64,000 nucleotides of DNA from Vombatus ursinus (GCF_900497805.2 NW_020954630.1:6189864-6253863); one strand, 5' to 3'. Positions 46,096 through 58,370 are shown, numbered from the stretch's first letter. The notes: generated by a model not told the origin, from the sequence alone. Numbers and translations: made by a program.

Positions 46096-46204
46096 CTGCA
46101 AAATTTATCAAACTAATTAGATGGTTTCTGCATTGGCCCTTATTCATTACAGGCATACCCCATTTTATTTCACTTTAGAGATACTGGTTTGGGGAGTGTG
46201 GGGC

Positions 46205-46232
46205 GGGGGGGGGGGGGGGGGGGGGGGGGGGG
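46205..46232. repeat. poly(G) run of 28
   Basis: Twenty-eight consecutive G after gggc, followed by agggg. Four or more G-triplets make it capable of quadruplex folding. Length may also be affected by sequencing or assembly. Confidence 0.9.
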
Positions 46233-46783
46233 AGGGGTTTGGTTTTACAAATCGAAGGTTTATAGCAATCCTGCATTAAGCAAGTCTTATTGACACCTTT
46301 TCCCCAAGAGCATGTAGTCACATTGTGTCTCTGTCACATTTTGGTGATTCTTGCAATATTTCAAACTTTTTTTGTTAAATCTCTTATGGTGAATCTGTGA
46401 TAGTAATCTTCAATGTTATTGCAATTGTTTTGGGACACCATGAACCGCACCCATATAAGACTTCGAACCTAATCAATAAATGTTGTATTCTGACTGTTCT
46501 ACCTACTATTTCTATTTCTCTGTCTCTCCTTGGGCCTCCCTATTTCCTGAGGCACAACAATCTGAAATTAGGTCGATTAATAACCTTGCAATGGCCTCTG
46601 TATGTACAAGCAAAAGGAGTCAATTGATGCAGCAAATTTCCTTGTCTTATTTTGAGAAATTGCCACAGCCACCCCAGCCTTCAGCAACTACCACCCTGAT
46701 TAGTCAGCAGCCATTAACATCGAGGCAAGACTTTGCACCAGCAAAAAGATTACAACTTGCTAAGGGCTTGGATGATGGTTAGC

Positions 46784-46785
<2 letters not shown>

Positions 46786-46816
<31 letters not shown>
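46786..46816. repeat. (ATTT)n microsatellite
   Basis: About seven ATTT units, just left of the SINE target duplication in the Tigger relic. Confidence 0.9.
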
Positions 46817-46817
<1 letters not shown>

Positions 46818-46835
46818 GCAATAAAGCATTTTTTT

Positions 46836-46994
46836 ATTTATTTATCTTTTTATTTTTAGGCAATTGGGGTTAAGTGACTTGCCCAGAGTCACACAACTAG
46901 TAAGTGTCAAGTGTTTGCTCTGAGGCCAGATTTGAACTCAGGTCCTCCTGACTTCAGGGCCGCTGCTTTATCCACTGTACCGCCTAGCTGCCCC
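46836..46994 (-). mobile_element. tRNA-derived marsupial SINE with TSD
   Basis: Antisense: aggcaattggggttaagtga, gcccagagtcacacaactag, gatttgaactcaggtcctcc and ccgcctagctgcccc. Flanked by ataaagcatttttt on both sides (46,821 and 46,996), the local Tigger text duplicated on insertion. Younger than the Tigger copy. Confidence 0.95.
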
Positions 46995-47165
46995 GATAAA
47001 GCATTTTTTAATTAGGGTATGCACATGGTGTATGTGTTTAATATATTGTGTAAGTATGACATGCAATGAGAAACCAAGAATTTCATCTGACTTGCTTTAT
47101 TATGATATTTGCCTTATTGTGGTGGTCTGGAACTGAACCCACAACATCTCTGAAGTTTACTTGTA

Positions 47166-48629
47166 CTTCTGAATTCTGTGCTATCCAGTCAGAATAGAAC
47201 TCACAGCAATATGGTTCAGGATATCACAGTAGTTTCAAAACCCCTTCTGCTTTTCCTCCTCAAGCCAGAAGTGGCAGCAGAGAGCAGCAACTACCTGTGA
47301 AAATCTTCACCTTTCTCAGATCCAATTGGTGGCAGTTCTTACCCATCAGGAATCACTCGACTCAAACCTTTTCTCAGCTGACTGCTTCTGCCAGGTCAAA
47401 AGGAGAAGTTTTTTGAGCCCTTAACCATCTATGACTCTTCTAGGATTCCTCTTCCTCTGCTGCTCTTGTTGCTGTGATGAATTTCATTTGTTCTTGTGTT
47501 TGTTGGCTTAACTGAGAACCTCCTGACTCTTGAATTGCGTTTCGCTTAAAGTCACAACTCCTCAAATGTCTCCTGTCAAGTTGGCAATGCTTCTTAATCA
47601 TACCTCAGTCTCCAAATACTTAAGAGTGTGTATTTTCTCAGTTTCACCTTCTTTAGTCATAAATCTGTTTATGTAAATTAACTGTCATCGTGTTTTGTAG
47701 CATTTTGAAGTTGTCAACAAGGTACCTTTGAAACTATTTCTTCACCCTCACATTTCTCTAGTTTTTAATAAGGAACTTTTCTCTTCCTCTTTAACATTAA
47801 ACTTGCCACACAAGTGAGACATCACTCTACATTACTGATATCAGAGTCCTTACTTGTACAGATAGTTTTCTCTTCAAAATTGTTCAGATTACATGGGAAA
47901 GCTATTTGTTTGCACCCATCTTAGCAGTTCATATTAAAACAATCATTTCTATTTGTATTAGATATTTAAATGTTTATTGATAAGTGGCAATACCACCACA
48001 CCCTTTGAAAATTAATGTAAATTTCTTCCTTCCATAGAAATACTTTCTGCCCTTTTGATTATGATTACAAAGACAATATATCTTATAGACAGAGCATAAG
48101 CCTTGAGAGTTGGGACTTGTGTGTGTGTGTGTGTGTGTGTGTGTTTTTGTTTTTTTTAATCCCTAGCAGGCATTTAATATAATAAAAATTTACCTAGCCA
48201 AGGTTGCATAATGAGGAAATCAAGATTCAAATTCAACTCTCAGACTCCAAATATAGCTATCTTTCCATTTCCCATGATGACTAACCCACCTGGGGAGGGT
48301 AACCTTATCTAGAAACCAAAACCTGTTACTGCATAGCAGTAACTTAACCTCTTATCTGCCTTATGCACTATGGATGAATGGACTAGCTAATATGGAATGG
48401 CTGGTCCATGTGTGGCATGGTTAGTGTAGAAAAACAGAACTAGAACTCTCTCGTTTTTTCTATAATCCAGTGAATGTTGGCAATTTGATCTTTAGTTTCT
48501 CTGCCTTTAAAAAAAAAAAAAAAAGCCTGCACTTCTGGTAATATTCAGTTCACATAATACTGAGGCCTAGCTTGCAGAATCTTAAACATAACATTTCTGG
48601 TGTGTGAAATGAGCACAATTGTTCATTAG
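47166..48629. other. unassigned, with a (GT)n tract
   Basis: C/T-rich at the left, AT-rich at the right. A (GT)13 microsatellite occupies 48,118-48,144 and an A16 tract lies near 48,508. No exon or clear repeat recognised. Confidence 0.35.
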
Positions 48630-49010
48630 TTTAATCATTCTTTGATCTAGAACTACACATCCTGGAGACTGAAGTCAAGTGGGTCTTAGGAAGCATTTCT
48701 AACAATCATAAGGCTAGTGGACATGATGGAATTCCAGCTAAACTGTTTCAAATCCTAAAAGATAATGCTATGAAAGTGTTGCACTAGATATGCCATTAAA
48801 TTTGGCCACTGTATTAGAAAAGGTCAGTTTCTGTCACAGTCCTAAAGAAGGGCAATGCCAAAGAATGTTCAAACTATATATCTCCACAGTACACTGAAAT
48901 TGTTCATGGCAAAGTAAAGCATAACTAACAGCAAAGCTAGCTAGCTGTAACTGTCATCAGGCATATACATTTTTTTAAAAAATTACATAATGTATGTAAA
49001 AAGTTAGCAA
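48630..49010 (+). mobile_element. RTE/BovB-type LINE fragment
   Basis: The plus frame gives SGHDGIPAKLFQILKD then DNAMKVLH, followed in other frames by a VTVLKKGNAKE-like piece; these are the first RT blocks of RTE/BovB ORF2 (SG.DGIPAELFQ..KDDA.KVLH). It lacks the endonuclease and the catalytic YADD half, and has internal stops. It belongs to a different LINE from the one at 9.2-10.5 kb. Confidence 0.75.
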
Positions 49011-49189
49011 GACATTGCTGCAACATGAATACGATATTGAACATATTCAAATGAATATTAGCACAATAATGAAGCATGCTAAAACATAACTTGTGAATAT
49101 ACTGTTGAACCTAAAAAAAAATCACATACACATATCTTGGTGACAAAACTAGAAATGGACTATGTGAATTATGTCTTCCATCTAATTAG

Positions 49190-51820
49190 TCGAGTTAACG
49201 CTTGCTGGAGAGATGGGTCTACTTAGCCTGTCAGTGGCTGATCTCTGATCTTTATATATTTGAGCTAAGAAATGGCTAACCATTCAAGATTATTAGATTT
49301 CTTTGTTTACAACTTGGCTGATATCAGGGGCAGGTTGGCTATTGGTACATTTGTGCTCTCTGGGTCATAGCTGTATCTTAGAAGTCTGTATTGTGGGAAG
49401 AAAAAAGTTGCATCTGAGTTCATTTCTCTTGCTCTATAATGGTACACATAGTCTCCTTTACTGGAAACATCAATTTTTATCACATCTAGGTCAGACAGTT
49501 TCATACAACCAGTAGATAGTCTCTCTGTCTTGGCATTTGCCAAGGTGAGTGTACATTGTTTCTCTGCATCTGTTTATTATCTATCTGTTAAGTGAATAGC
49601 CCTTTTAGGTTCCCCTCTATTCTCCAGGGTGATTTTGTAAACAGTCGAGTCACCCAGTCTCTCAGCACCTTTATATTTATTAGCTTTCTGTTAGGTAGCT
49701 AATTTGTGTGTCCCTTAAATGCCAAGGTTTCTCAACAGAATTGCCTCCTTGATAAAAGTCTTGACAGTGCAGCTCAGAATCTATTTCTGTCACAGCTCTT
49801 CTAAGCTGAATCCTTGGCTAGTTGATAGATTCTCTCAACTGAGACACAAACTGAACGTGGATAGTTGCATCACCTTCATCTGAGGTTCAAAAACACCAAT
49901 CAGTATGTAAGTGTGGCTCTTGCTCAAACACAAGCAAAAATAACATAAAGCCTGTAGGAGAATTCCTGATAGAATTGTATGCATGTCCTAAAAAATATGT
50001 TGACTTACTAAATTTTTTTGTAGTCTTAGTTTTCCCATCATATTCAACAGTGTGCCTATGAAATATTCAGGCTGTGAATCAATTTGGGGATATTAAGGAA
50101 TGGTTCTAGACTTTGATACTTGGTAAGGCCAGCATTTTTTTGGGTAGTTTGCACACATTTCTCTATCTCAGAATGAATCTTGATGGGGAATTTATACACT
50201 GAAAAATACTTTACACAATATTTTGAGAACATTGCATGGTTGTTGGTTGGGTATACATCATAAAAAAGACTAGTCACCACAAAGCAATGGCATATTTTTA
50301 CCATCTCCTTCCAGAGATGGAAAGGTGATAGAGACATGTTCCAAAGGTTTGCTCTTACTTATATTCTTCAAATATACAGCAAAGTTGGTAATATTTTACT
50401 TTGTACTCATCTATCTCAAATTTCTCACTTCTTAGTGACATCTACAGCCATCTGGGGCCAGGGAAATCTTTTTCTTACAGCCCTAGTGCCTTGACCATAT
50501 TTTCAAAGTAATCATGAAAGGCATTCATGGCTATTGGACAGTGTACTTGATAGCACTAGTTGCTTCCTGGTTCCATGGGTGGGATCAATCGCAGTCCAAA
50601 ACAGCATTTCACTGCACAACTTAGATTTTTGCTATTGGCTCAGCAGTAGTAGTCATCTTCTGACCAGGAGTTAAGATGTTTTAGAATCATTGCCTTGGTT
50701 TTTGACTTGTTATCACTTCCCTTAGTATTTCATCAGACTCATGTTCTCGCTGCCAGTCTTCTATAGACAACTGAAGCTAGGAAGATGGATTCAGTAATCA
50801 AGGTTTACATATGCATTTAGCATATTGTCTGTAAGTTTTGAGCTTTCAGCTAGCCTTCCCCTTGGTTGTAGTCCAACTTTTTGGCTGTCACATCTCTCAG
50901 ACCTCCTTCTGGTATCATTACAGCTTCATTGTTACATAGCATTCTGCATCTACATTAATCTTATCAGTCTTGTAGTATATACTGAAATCACAGTTGCCCA
51001 GCATTGCTACCCAGCACTAGCAAGTAGTATCTAATTTGGCATTGGTCAATACGTCCAATGACTATGAGTCCACACTATGAGAATTTCAAAGATGTGTTAA
51101 AAATCTCTGTGATCACTCACTTCAAAGCCAAGAACTTGGTCCAACTTCTGCTGTTTTAATGTATTTGGTTGTTGGTGACCTTTGCTCTCAACTCTCAAAC
51201 CTTCAAGATGGGCATCTTTGGGGAGAACAAAATGCCTGCTTAATTAAATTTTTGTAGGCTTTTTTTCATATGGCCTTTCCATCTATCTCCAAAAGGCTTT
51301 GTAAGTTGAAGATAAATTTTGCCTTACTGGTTTTGAGTCTAGTCATGTGTACGTGAATGAGGTCATTCAATGATTTAGCAATGGCAGGATAATTCTTAGT
51401 AAATTTGAGAGAGCTACCAACTCTTCCCTTCACCCCCCCCAAGTACTGTATACAAATATGTATTCACATATTTCCATTCTTCTTTGGTATCACTGCTATG
51501 GGGGCATATGGGCTGCAGGAATCTCATGATGCCATTAACTAGAATTTCTTTTGAAATTATTTTGTAGTCTTCCATCATAGATAAAAGAATCTCTCTTTAT
51601 CTTTCCAAGAATGGTCAGGAACTGGTGAGCTGGACTGTGTGTGTTGCAACTCAATTGTATCTCATATCCCATTCATATAAGAACATGCCTGTCCTCTTGC
51701 TAAGTTTCAGCCTCAACCCATCCTTCCATTATTCCAATATCTGAGAGTTTCCAAAGACACATTGCCTCAGAATCTAGTGTAGAGGTTGAAAAGTCAGTGT
51801 TTCTGTGATGTTCATTGGCA
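49190..51820 (-). mobile_element. Ty3/gypsy-like pol relic
   Basis: Several short minus-strand segments match a Ty3/gypsy polymerase in order. Near 51.2 kb an AGILFSPKM string sits where RT has GL.LSPKKC. Near 50.3 kb KYAIAL fits the start of the integrase core. Near 49.97 kb GHAYNSIRNSPTGFM fits the AYN.T.H.STG block after the core. The 78-codon frame at 49,307-49,543 follows it. A fossil broken many times; no LTRs identified. A spumavirus-like origin is less likely. Confidence 0.5.
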
Positions 51821-51839
51821 ACATTTGTCTCATCTGGGT

Positions 51840-53620
51840 TTTTTTGTTTTATTTATTTTTATATACATTTATACTCCATCCCTGCTAGTGATGCCCACTG
51901 AACCAATAAACAAAACAGATAATTCTCTCATCATAAATATACATGTTTAGGCATGGCCAATGGAGGAATTTGTTTTTCTGGACCAGGCAAGTCTTTCTCT
52001 GCCTTTTAAATGTATCACCTCTCTGGCTGGAGGCGAGAGACATGCTTCATCTTCAGGCTTCTAGATTTAGAACAGAATTCTAAAGTCTTTCAAAGTTGTT
52101 TTTCTCTATGTTCTTGTCATTGTATAAAATGTTCTCCAAGTTCTCATTTGCTTTGTATCTGTTCATAAAGATTGTCCCAGTTTCCTCTGAAATTGTCAGT
52201 TTCATCATTTCTCATGGCATAATAATACTCAATTATATTCATATACCATCTGTTCCCCCATAGGACAGTCCTTTAGTTTCTAATTTTGGACTACTATGTA
52301 TAGAACTGTTATAAATATTTTTGTATAAGTAGGGGCTTGGTTTTTGTTTTTTTTTTTTGCATTCTTTGGGCCACAGCCTCAGTGATATCTGGGTCAAATA
52401 ACATTACGTTACATTAACATACTATAATTTGTTCAGTGTTTCCTCGATTATCTGAGGTGAACTAAAGTGCATGCATAGGTTTGTTTTTTCATCCTTTTAA
52501 ATCCTCCCTTCAGAATCGGGGAGTTTGTTTTGATTCTGATTATTCCTTCCCTAGTATTATTCTATCCCTTAACTATCCTTCTTTCCTGTCCCCAGTTGTT
52601 TTCCTTCTTGAGTTTGATGTATTTTTACCCCAAACTGTGTTTATCCCTTCTTTGTTTCAAAGAAGAGTGAGGTTCTATTCCTTCCTGATGCCCACTCCCC
52701 CCACCCATACCTATGTGTTTCTGTCTTCTCATACATCCCGGTTTTGAAAAATGGCAAATTCTGTCCCTTCTTTCTTTCTACACTAGAATATTTTGTTACC
52801 TTATTTTCTTTCCAGTTCTTTCTTTTTTCCAGAGCTTTTATTTATCATTTCTTGTAGGAAATGCAGTCGTTGTGGAAAAAACAATTTTTTCCTTTGAGTC
52901 TCTGCTTGTAGTTATGAGAGAATTAACATTCTTTTGGGAGGAGGGGGAGGGAATCTCTAACATTGTAATTATTTTTTTATATTGGTTGGTGTTTCCTTGG
53001 ATTTACTCATCTCTCCAGCTTTAGTTTCTGATTTTGGGCTTTGTGGCAATGTTGGGCTTTGCCTCTTGCTGTTCTGGGTTGGGTGGTTGGCCCTACTTGA
53101 TCTTGCCCTAAGTCCCTTCTGGTGTTAGTGTTAGGCTTTCCCAATTTTTGAGATGTAACTGCTAGATGTTCAAGATCCTCTCTGGCACCTCAAGATGAAA
53201 TTTTAGGGACCTCAGAGTTCCTTGGGCCTGAGCTGTCTCAGTCTGAGCATTGTTGGCTGGTTAGCACCAAGATGGTTATAGGTTGGCTTCCAATCTCTCC
53301 ACCCTTAGGCTTTCTGACTATCCTGAGGATTTTTCAGGGGAATCCTCTACTTTTGTCAGCTCTGAATATGGAGCCTTGAAGGCTATACATGTCTTGTCCT
53401 CGGTTAAGTTAGCACTAACTTTGCTCTATGGGTCCCATTTCCTCTTGCCTGTGGGCTTTTGCCTGACTTTTTGTGAAGTAATGGGGTGGGTGAAATAATT
53501 TACTGTAGTTTCTCATTGGACTTTTTAATCATTATTTAGTCTGATGTGAGCTTTGAGGTTTTGGCTGGAATGGGTGTGTGGGATCTGAGCAATTTTCTTT
53601 TCAAGCAGTCATCCGTGGGA
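51840..53620 (-). mobile_element. L1 LINE, antisense, rearranged
   Basis: From 52,050: 3'-end text (tggcataataatactcaatt, gaactgttataaatattttt) as in the 5.9-6.2 kb L1. Beyond 53,020 the wording (gggctttgtggcaatgttgg, gaccctcagagttcc-like, tatacatgtcttgtcctcgg) is the kind seen in marsupial L1 5' regions, so this piece spans both ends with most of ORF1 and ORF2 deleted. Frames at 52,481-53,024 are antisense to L1. Confidence 0.6.
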
Positions 53621-53879
53621 CAGAAAAAGTCCTCAAGTCCTTACTCTTAATAGTCTCTACACTCCTCTTAAAACTTCTCTTTATAATGTTTCTTCATAAA
53701 ATAACAGTTAAGACAGCTCTCAGAAGTCAGAAGTTTTTCCTCATATCTCTGAGATATGAGAATTCTCATGAAAGAGAATTTTAAAACTCGCTGATTACAG
53801 GACAGTATAGAATGTGTTCAAGTTGTAGCTCTCCTAGTTTCTCTTTTTCCTTAAGGCAGTAACAGTTGCCATAGCTTCT

Positions 53880-54660
53880 TACAGCAGAAATTTTTGAAGC
53901 AGGGGTTACCCAAGGAGGATGTTACCTATATATTGAAAGCAACTGTTTTCATTTTCCATATTTTCAACGTAGGCAATGACAGCACTCATTGCTGCTTATT
54001 TTAGGCTGTGGAAGTGTTGAGCTTCCCAGTGGCAAGTAAACTATTTTTCTCAGACATCACCAAAAGGAGGAGGTAGGTACCAAGTCACTGTTAGAGATCT
54101 TAAACAATTTTTGGCCCTCCTCAATTGCATGCTACCCACAAGCCAATTGGCAGGTAATAGGAAGGAATTACATGCTCAGCTTCTTCTGTAATGCTTTTCT
54201 GAGCTTGATCATGAATTTAGGGCCACAGCTCAAAGTAGTCTCTGAAGTATACAATTTTCAGGGTTAAAAGCAGTTTGAGGCAGGGAATTTAAATGCCAAT
54301 TTGAAAGTGGTCAGCCACTAAATATCCCTCCCAAGCTATCTGGAGACATCTGTTAATAGCTAGACTCTGAGGTTTCATTTCTTTAACAGATTTTTCTAGC
54401 CACTAACAGATATAGCATCACATTCTGGATTCAGTCTGGTCAATCCTCACTTTAGAGATACAGAGCAAACATCCTTTCAGGCTGCTAAGGTCTATTAAAG
54501 ACCTTTGGCTGAACTAATTAGCATTAGAGTTTTGTTAAGGCTAATCTTGCTGAGCCTTTGTCCCATAGCAAAATAGCCTCTCTGCTTGAGATTTATAGCT
54601 TGAGTTCTAGGGAACGGCTATATAATTGATCAGCCTAAGAAGGAATCCTATGTTAAAGAC
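53880..54660 (-). mobile_element. LTR-element remnant, copy A of a repeated motif
   Basis: Holds ggcagggaatttaaatgcc and aagtggtcagccac (54,275-54,315), which recur as ggcagggaattaaacggc and aagtggtcaaccac at 57,215-57,255 and more loosely at 60,450. The minus strand has retroelement-like short frames. Family not determined; no LTRs seen. Confidence 0.35.
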
Positions 54661-54849
54661 ATTCATGAAATGAAACATGGTCAAATAACCTCTAGTAGGG
54701 ATATGTTAAGAATTATTATTTGAGACTTAAATAATTGGGGAAATTTACTGCTCTTGGTTGGCCTCTGCCAATGTAAAAATGATTACACTACATACATTAA
54801 TTTAAACATTTAGTAGTATAGTAATAAAATTATTAGGGGGATGCTTCTT

Positions 54850-55362
54850 AATAAAATAAAAACAAATAATTTTAAAGAAGAGGTCTAGAATCTCCAGGAA
54901 CATAAAGAGGGTAAGCATGAAAAAAGGAGGAATAACATTGCTTGACCCTAAACTTTTTTTTTAAAAGCAATAGTGATCAAAACTATTTGGTATTGGTTTA
55001 AGAAGTTGAACTGGCTACATAAACAAGAAACCAATAAAAGCTCAAGGTTTGATAAACTCAAGAACAGTACTAGGGGCAAGATGCCCTTTTTGACAATTGG
55101 GAAAATTAGAAAGCAGTTGGGCAACAATTTGATTTTAACTAACCTCTTTATCAATGAATTATTTGACTCCATGAATATAAAAGATCACATCCTAAAATTA
55201 AAAGAAATTTTTTCTTCACAACTGTGGATAGGGAGAGAATTCATAACTAAAGAGATAAAAGAATTTATAATAGAACTCTTGTTACATAAAACAAAATCTT
55301 TTGCACTAATAAAGTAGATGGATACAGAATTAGAGAAAGTAGGGAAAATATTTTATTAAATA
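54850..55362 (+). mobile_element. L1 LINE, late ORF2, sense
   Basis: The 114-codon plus frame at 54,973-55,317 starts MIKTIWYWFKKLNWLHKQE, the VIK.IWYWFKKLNWL-like block of the L1 ORF2 C-terminal part, and carries FDKLKNST...MPFLTIGKIRK further on. Upstream stops separate it from the rest of ORF2. It breaks off at the start of the antisense L2 and appears to resume at 56.44 kb. Confidence 0.75.
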
Positions 55363-56438
55363 CTACCACTGAGGTCTAAGAAAGGCTTCAAATAAAAAGC
55401 TGAACTTTAGCTGAGACTTGAGGGAAGCTAGGAAGCAGAGATAAGGAGGAAGAGTTACAGGCATGGGGGACGACTAGTGATAATGCTTGGAGTTGAAGTG
55501 AAGTGTCTTGAGCAAGGAACAACATGCCGGCCAGTGTCCCAGGATGAGAGTATGTGGGGAGGTAAAAAGACTGGAAAGGTGGAAGGGAACCAGGTTATAG
55601 AGGGCTCCAAAAGACAACTGATTTTGTATTTGATCCTGTAGGCATTAGGGAGCCACTCATGTTGATTGAAGAAGGAGTGACATAGTCATACCTGCACTTG
55701 AAGAACAATTTGACAGCTGAGTAGAGGATGCACTGGGGGAGGAAGAGACTTGAGTCAGGGAGACCAACCAGAGTCTGGTTGCCCAGAGACGAGACTTGGC
55801 AACAGATTGGATATTTGAAGAAGGTGGTTTGAGAGAATGAATTGAGGATGACAAACAGGTTGTGAGCCTGGGTGACTGGGAAGGTGGTGGTAGCCTCTAC
55901 AGTAATAGAAGTTCAGAAGAGGGCAGATTTGAGGGGAGCAAAGATAAGGAATTCAGTTTTGGACGTGTTGAATTTAGTTTGTCTACAAAATATTAGTTCA
56001 AAACATCTAGGCAGTTGCAGATTTGAGATGGAGGTTGGGAGAAATAGGGCTGAACAAGTAGATATGAGAATCATCTGCATAGAGATGACAGTTGTATCCA
56101 TGGGACCTGATGAGATCCCTAAGTGAAATAGTATGTGTAGAGAAGAGGGCCCAGGGCAGAGCTGTAGCATCACCCACAATTAGCAGGCATGACATATAAC
56201 AATCCAACAAAAAAGAATGAGGAACAGACAGATGGGTAGGAAGAAAACCAGGAAGAAGCAGTGTCTTGAATACCTATGTCTTGAATACCTTAGACTAGAG
56301 AGACCAGAGCATCATGGAAGAGGATGATCAATGGCACCAAAGGCTGAAGATAAAGAAGGGTAAAGCTTGAGAGAAGTCTATTACATTTGGTGGTAGAAAT
56401 CATTGATAAGTTTGGAAAGGCAGTCTCTACAGTGGTGA
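55363..56438 (-). mobile_element. L2/CR1-type LINE, antisense, with RT box
   Basis: The minus frame at 56,007-56,210 reads RDLIRSHGYNCHLYADD, the catalytic YADD box of L2/CR1 reverse transcriptase. The frame at 55,913-56,179 continues with KFNTSKTEFLIFAP, the block just after it. The plus strand shows the familiar gagggctccaaaagacaac and ggagtgacatagtcatacc of the 3' part. Endonuclease missing; several frame breaks. It lies between two L1 pieces of the same orientation. Confidence 0.85.
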
Positions 56439-56880
56439 ATCTGTGAAGTGGTCCAGTCATTCTGGATATTAATTTGGAATTATATAAGAAAAGTGACAAC
56501 TGTCCAAATCCTTGACCTCAGTGATTCCACTACTGTGTATATATTTCAGGGAAGTCTGAAACAAAGGTCCAATATATATACAAAAATATTTATAGTAATA
56601 CCACTTATGGCAGTAAAGATCTGGAAGTAAGGTGGATATTTGTCAATTGGGAAATGCCTTAAAAACCCGTGGGTTTATAAATGTAATGGAATATGTAGCA
56701 AGAAGTGACAAATGCAAGGACTTTGGAGAAATGTAACATTTGTATGGACTGATGTAAAGCAAAATTAGAAGAATTAAGAAAACAGTAAATGCAGTAACCC
56801 CCCCCAAATAATTAAGTTCATTGAACTTAATTTTAAAAAAATCCTAAAGAATAGCCAATGAAATACACTACGCTTCCCTC
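56439..56880 (+). mobile_element. L1 LINE, 3' end, sense
   Basis: gtccagtcattctggatatt, ggtccaatatatatacaaaa and tttgtcaattgggaaatgcc are the sense counterparts of the 3'-end L1 text at 5.9-6.3 kb. Probably the same L1 copy as 54.85-55.36 kb, with roughly 0.4 kb of L1 missing around the L2. Confidence 0.75.
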
Positions 56881-56939
56881 ATCCCACTAAAGCCCAGAAC
56901 AGAATACTGTATATATAGTCATGTGTTAATATCAGCTGT

Positions 56940-57960
56940 TTTCATCGTTTTTCCCCTCTCACAACAAAAGGCTCAAGAGAGAAGGGGGTTGGGATTGAAG
57001 TGACATATAAAAAGGCAACCAAGAAAAATTTTCCTGAACTGTATACCACCTGCAAATCGATAGATAAGTTGCTAGAAGTAGTTATGCTCTTCCCTACTCC
57101 TGGCCAGACCAATACTTGCCAGAATTTAGCCCTGAATTGTGGGCATTGCGTGGAAAAGTTATACCTGTAGTCTTGGAATTTTATAGCAGTTATTGAAGGT
57201 ACTATGTATTCTTCAGGCAGGGAATTAAACGGCAGTCTGTAAGTGGTCAACCACCACACATGATGGGTGTACTGTCTTGATGGCTTTGTCTCAAAATTAA
57301 CTTATGCTGTCTTTAACCTGCTAGGCCATGGTTAAGTCTGTCTGCTGTTGCCCTCGTTTAGTTGGTATCTTTTCAGCTTCTGGTATCATCCAATTTAAAT
57401 CAAGTCCAATAAGTGGTAATGCCTTCAAAGTAGTATTCCCCAGATAGGGTATTATTATTATAGCATATCAGTGTGCCATGTTCTTTTTCAATGACCACAT
57501 GTTCTTTAGGGTGCTTTGAAAGCCCAATAATTCTCAACTGTATCTTTCTTTCTACCAGCGTGAGTTGTTGGTGCAACAGAACTCACTACCAGCAACAACC
57601 CTCCTGACTCAATCTTGAATTACCTGTGCTGTAGCTGCTGAAGTATTGAATTTTAAAGAAACAGGCTTATCACAAAGACTTTCTTTAATATCTGGAAGAT
57701 CTTTTCTTCCCCAAGCACATATGGTGTTGAGCATTTTTAGTAGCTCCGTGAGCAGCTTGGGTAAACTTTGGAGTTCCTTGGAATAAACAGACTGTGGCAA
57801 GGAATCATAATGCCTTAATCCTGTGGTGATACTAAGGCCTGGACAGCTCTCACGTAAGCCAGGTTCATCTCCAATTCTTCTTGGCCCAACACAGATCCCA
57901 GAAACACTAGCTGGAATTGGTGAAATGTGCATTCCTCAGACTTCAAGTAGGGTCTATTTT
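56940..57960 (-). mobile_element. LTR-element remnant, copy B of the repeated motif
   Basis: Two adjacent minus frames, 56,942-57,259 (105 codons) and 57,609-57,932 (107 codons), are longer than local background but match no family I can name. The text ggcagggaattaaacggc ties it to 54.3 and 60.45 kb. A fossil; possibly gag or env of an ERV-L-like or class I element. Confidence 0.35.
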
Positions 57961-58079
57961 GAAAAAATTTTGTCAGGAACCCCGCACCCCCCAAGATGAA
58001 TGAGTGACATTCAGTTCAGACCAGGAAATAATAAAAATGGATCTCTAAAGAGTTAGAAACATTTTTATGCTTAAAAGGA

Positions 58080-58370
58080 ACCATAATTAAAACAATATCA
58101 CAATACATGCTTCAAAGAGGCAAAGTACTCTGAGGTTGGGGAGAAGGATTTAATTCACAGGACTTTCTGGTAGAGATGGCATTTGATCAGGATTTTAAAA
58201 GAATGGTTCGGAATTTAGTAGGAAAGTTCAGGCACAGAGAAGCAGCCTAATCAAAGGCACTCATTTGTGTAGGTTGTTCAGGAGACTGCCAGTTTGGATA
58301 GAGCATCTAGCAGGGAGCACAAAAGTGGTATGAAGATGCTAGGAAGAGAGGGTAGTCCGTAGCCCTGAAT
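58080..58370 (-). mobile_element. L2-like LINE 3' fragment, antisense
   Basis: gatggcatttgatcaggattttaaaag then gttcaggcacagagaagcag follow the order of the antisense L2 3' part, the section next after the text in the 55.4-kb copy. Short and diverged. Confidence 0.5.

Larger units (their letters stand above)
46141..47165 (+). mobile_element. Tigger1-like (pogo) transposon, internally deleted
   Basis: The left terminus caggcataccccattttatt and the following acaaatcgaaggtttatagc, ccgcacccatataagact and ctattgaaattag-like text match the Tigger1 5' end. It then jumps to the end of the transposase (AP-rich [18 protein letters not shown], near 46,655) and on to the 3' noncoding end (gtggtctggaactgaaccc, 47,125). 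The DDE core is absent, so it is a MER2-type non-autonomous deletion product. The right terminus is eroded. It hosts a SINE, a poly(G) run and an (ATTT)n tract. Confidence 0.85.

Noticed and set aside
46480-46782. 100-codon frame as a small host gene
   Set aside because: Its sequence ([13 protein letters not shown]...) is the C-terminal part of a Tigger transposase with flanking noncoding DNA.
55872-56126. 84-codon plus-strand frame
   Set aside because: Antisense shadow of the L2 reverse transcriptase segment with YADD on the minus strand.
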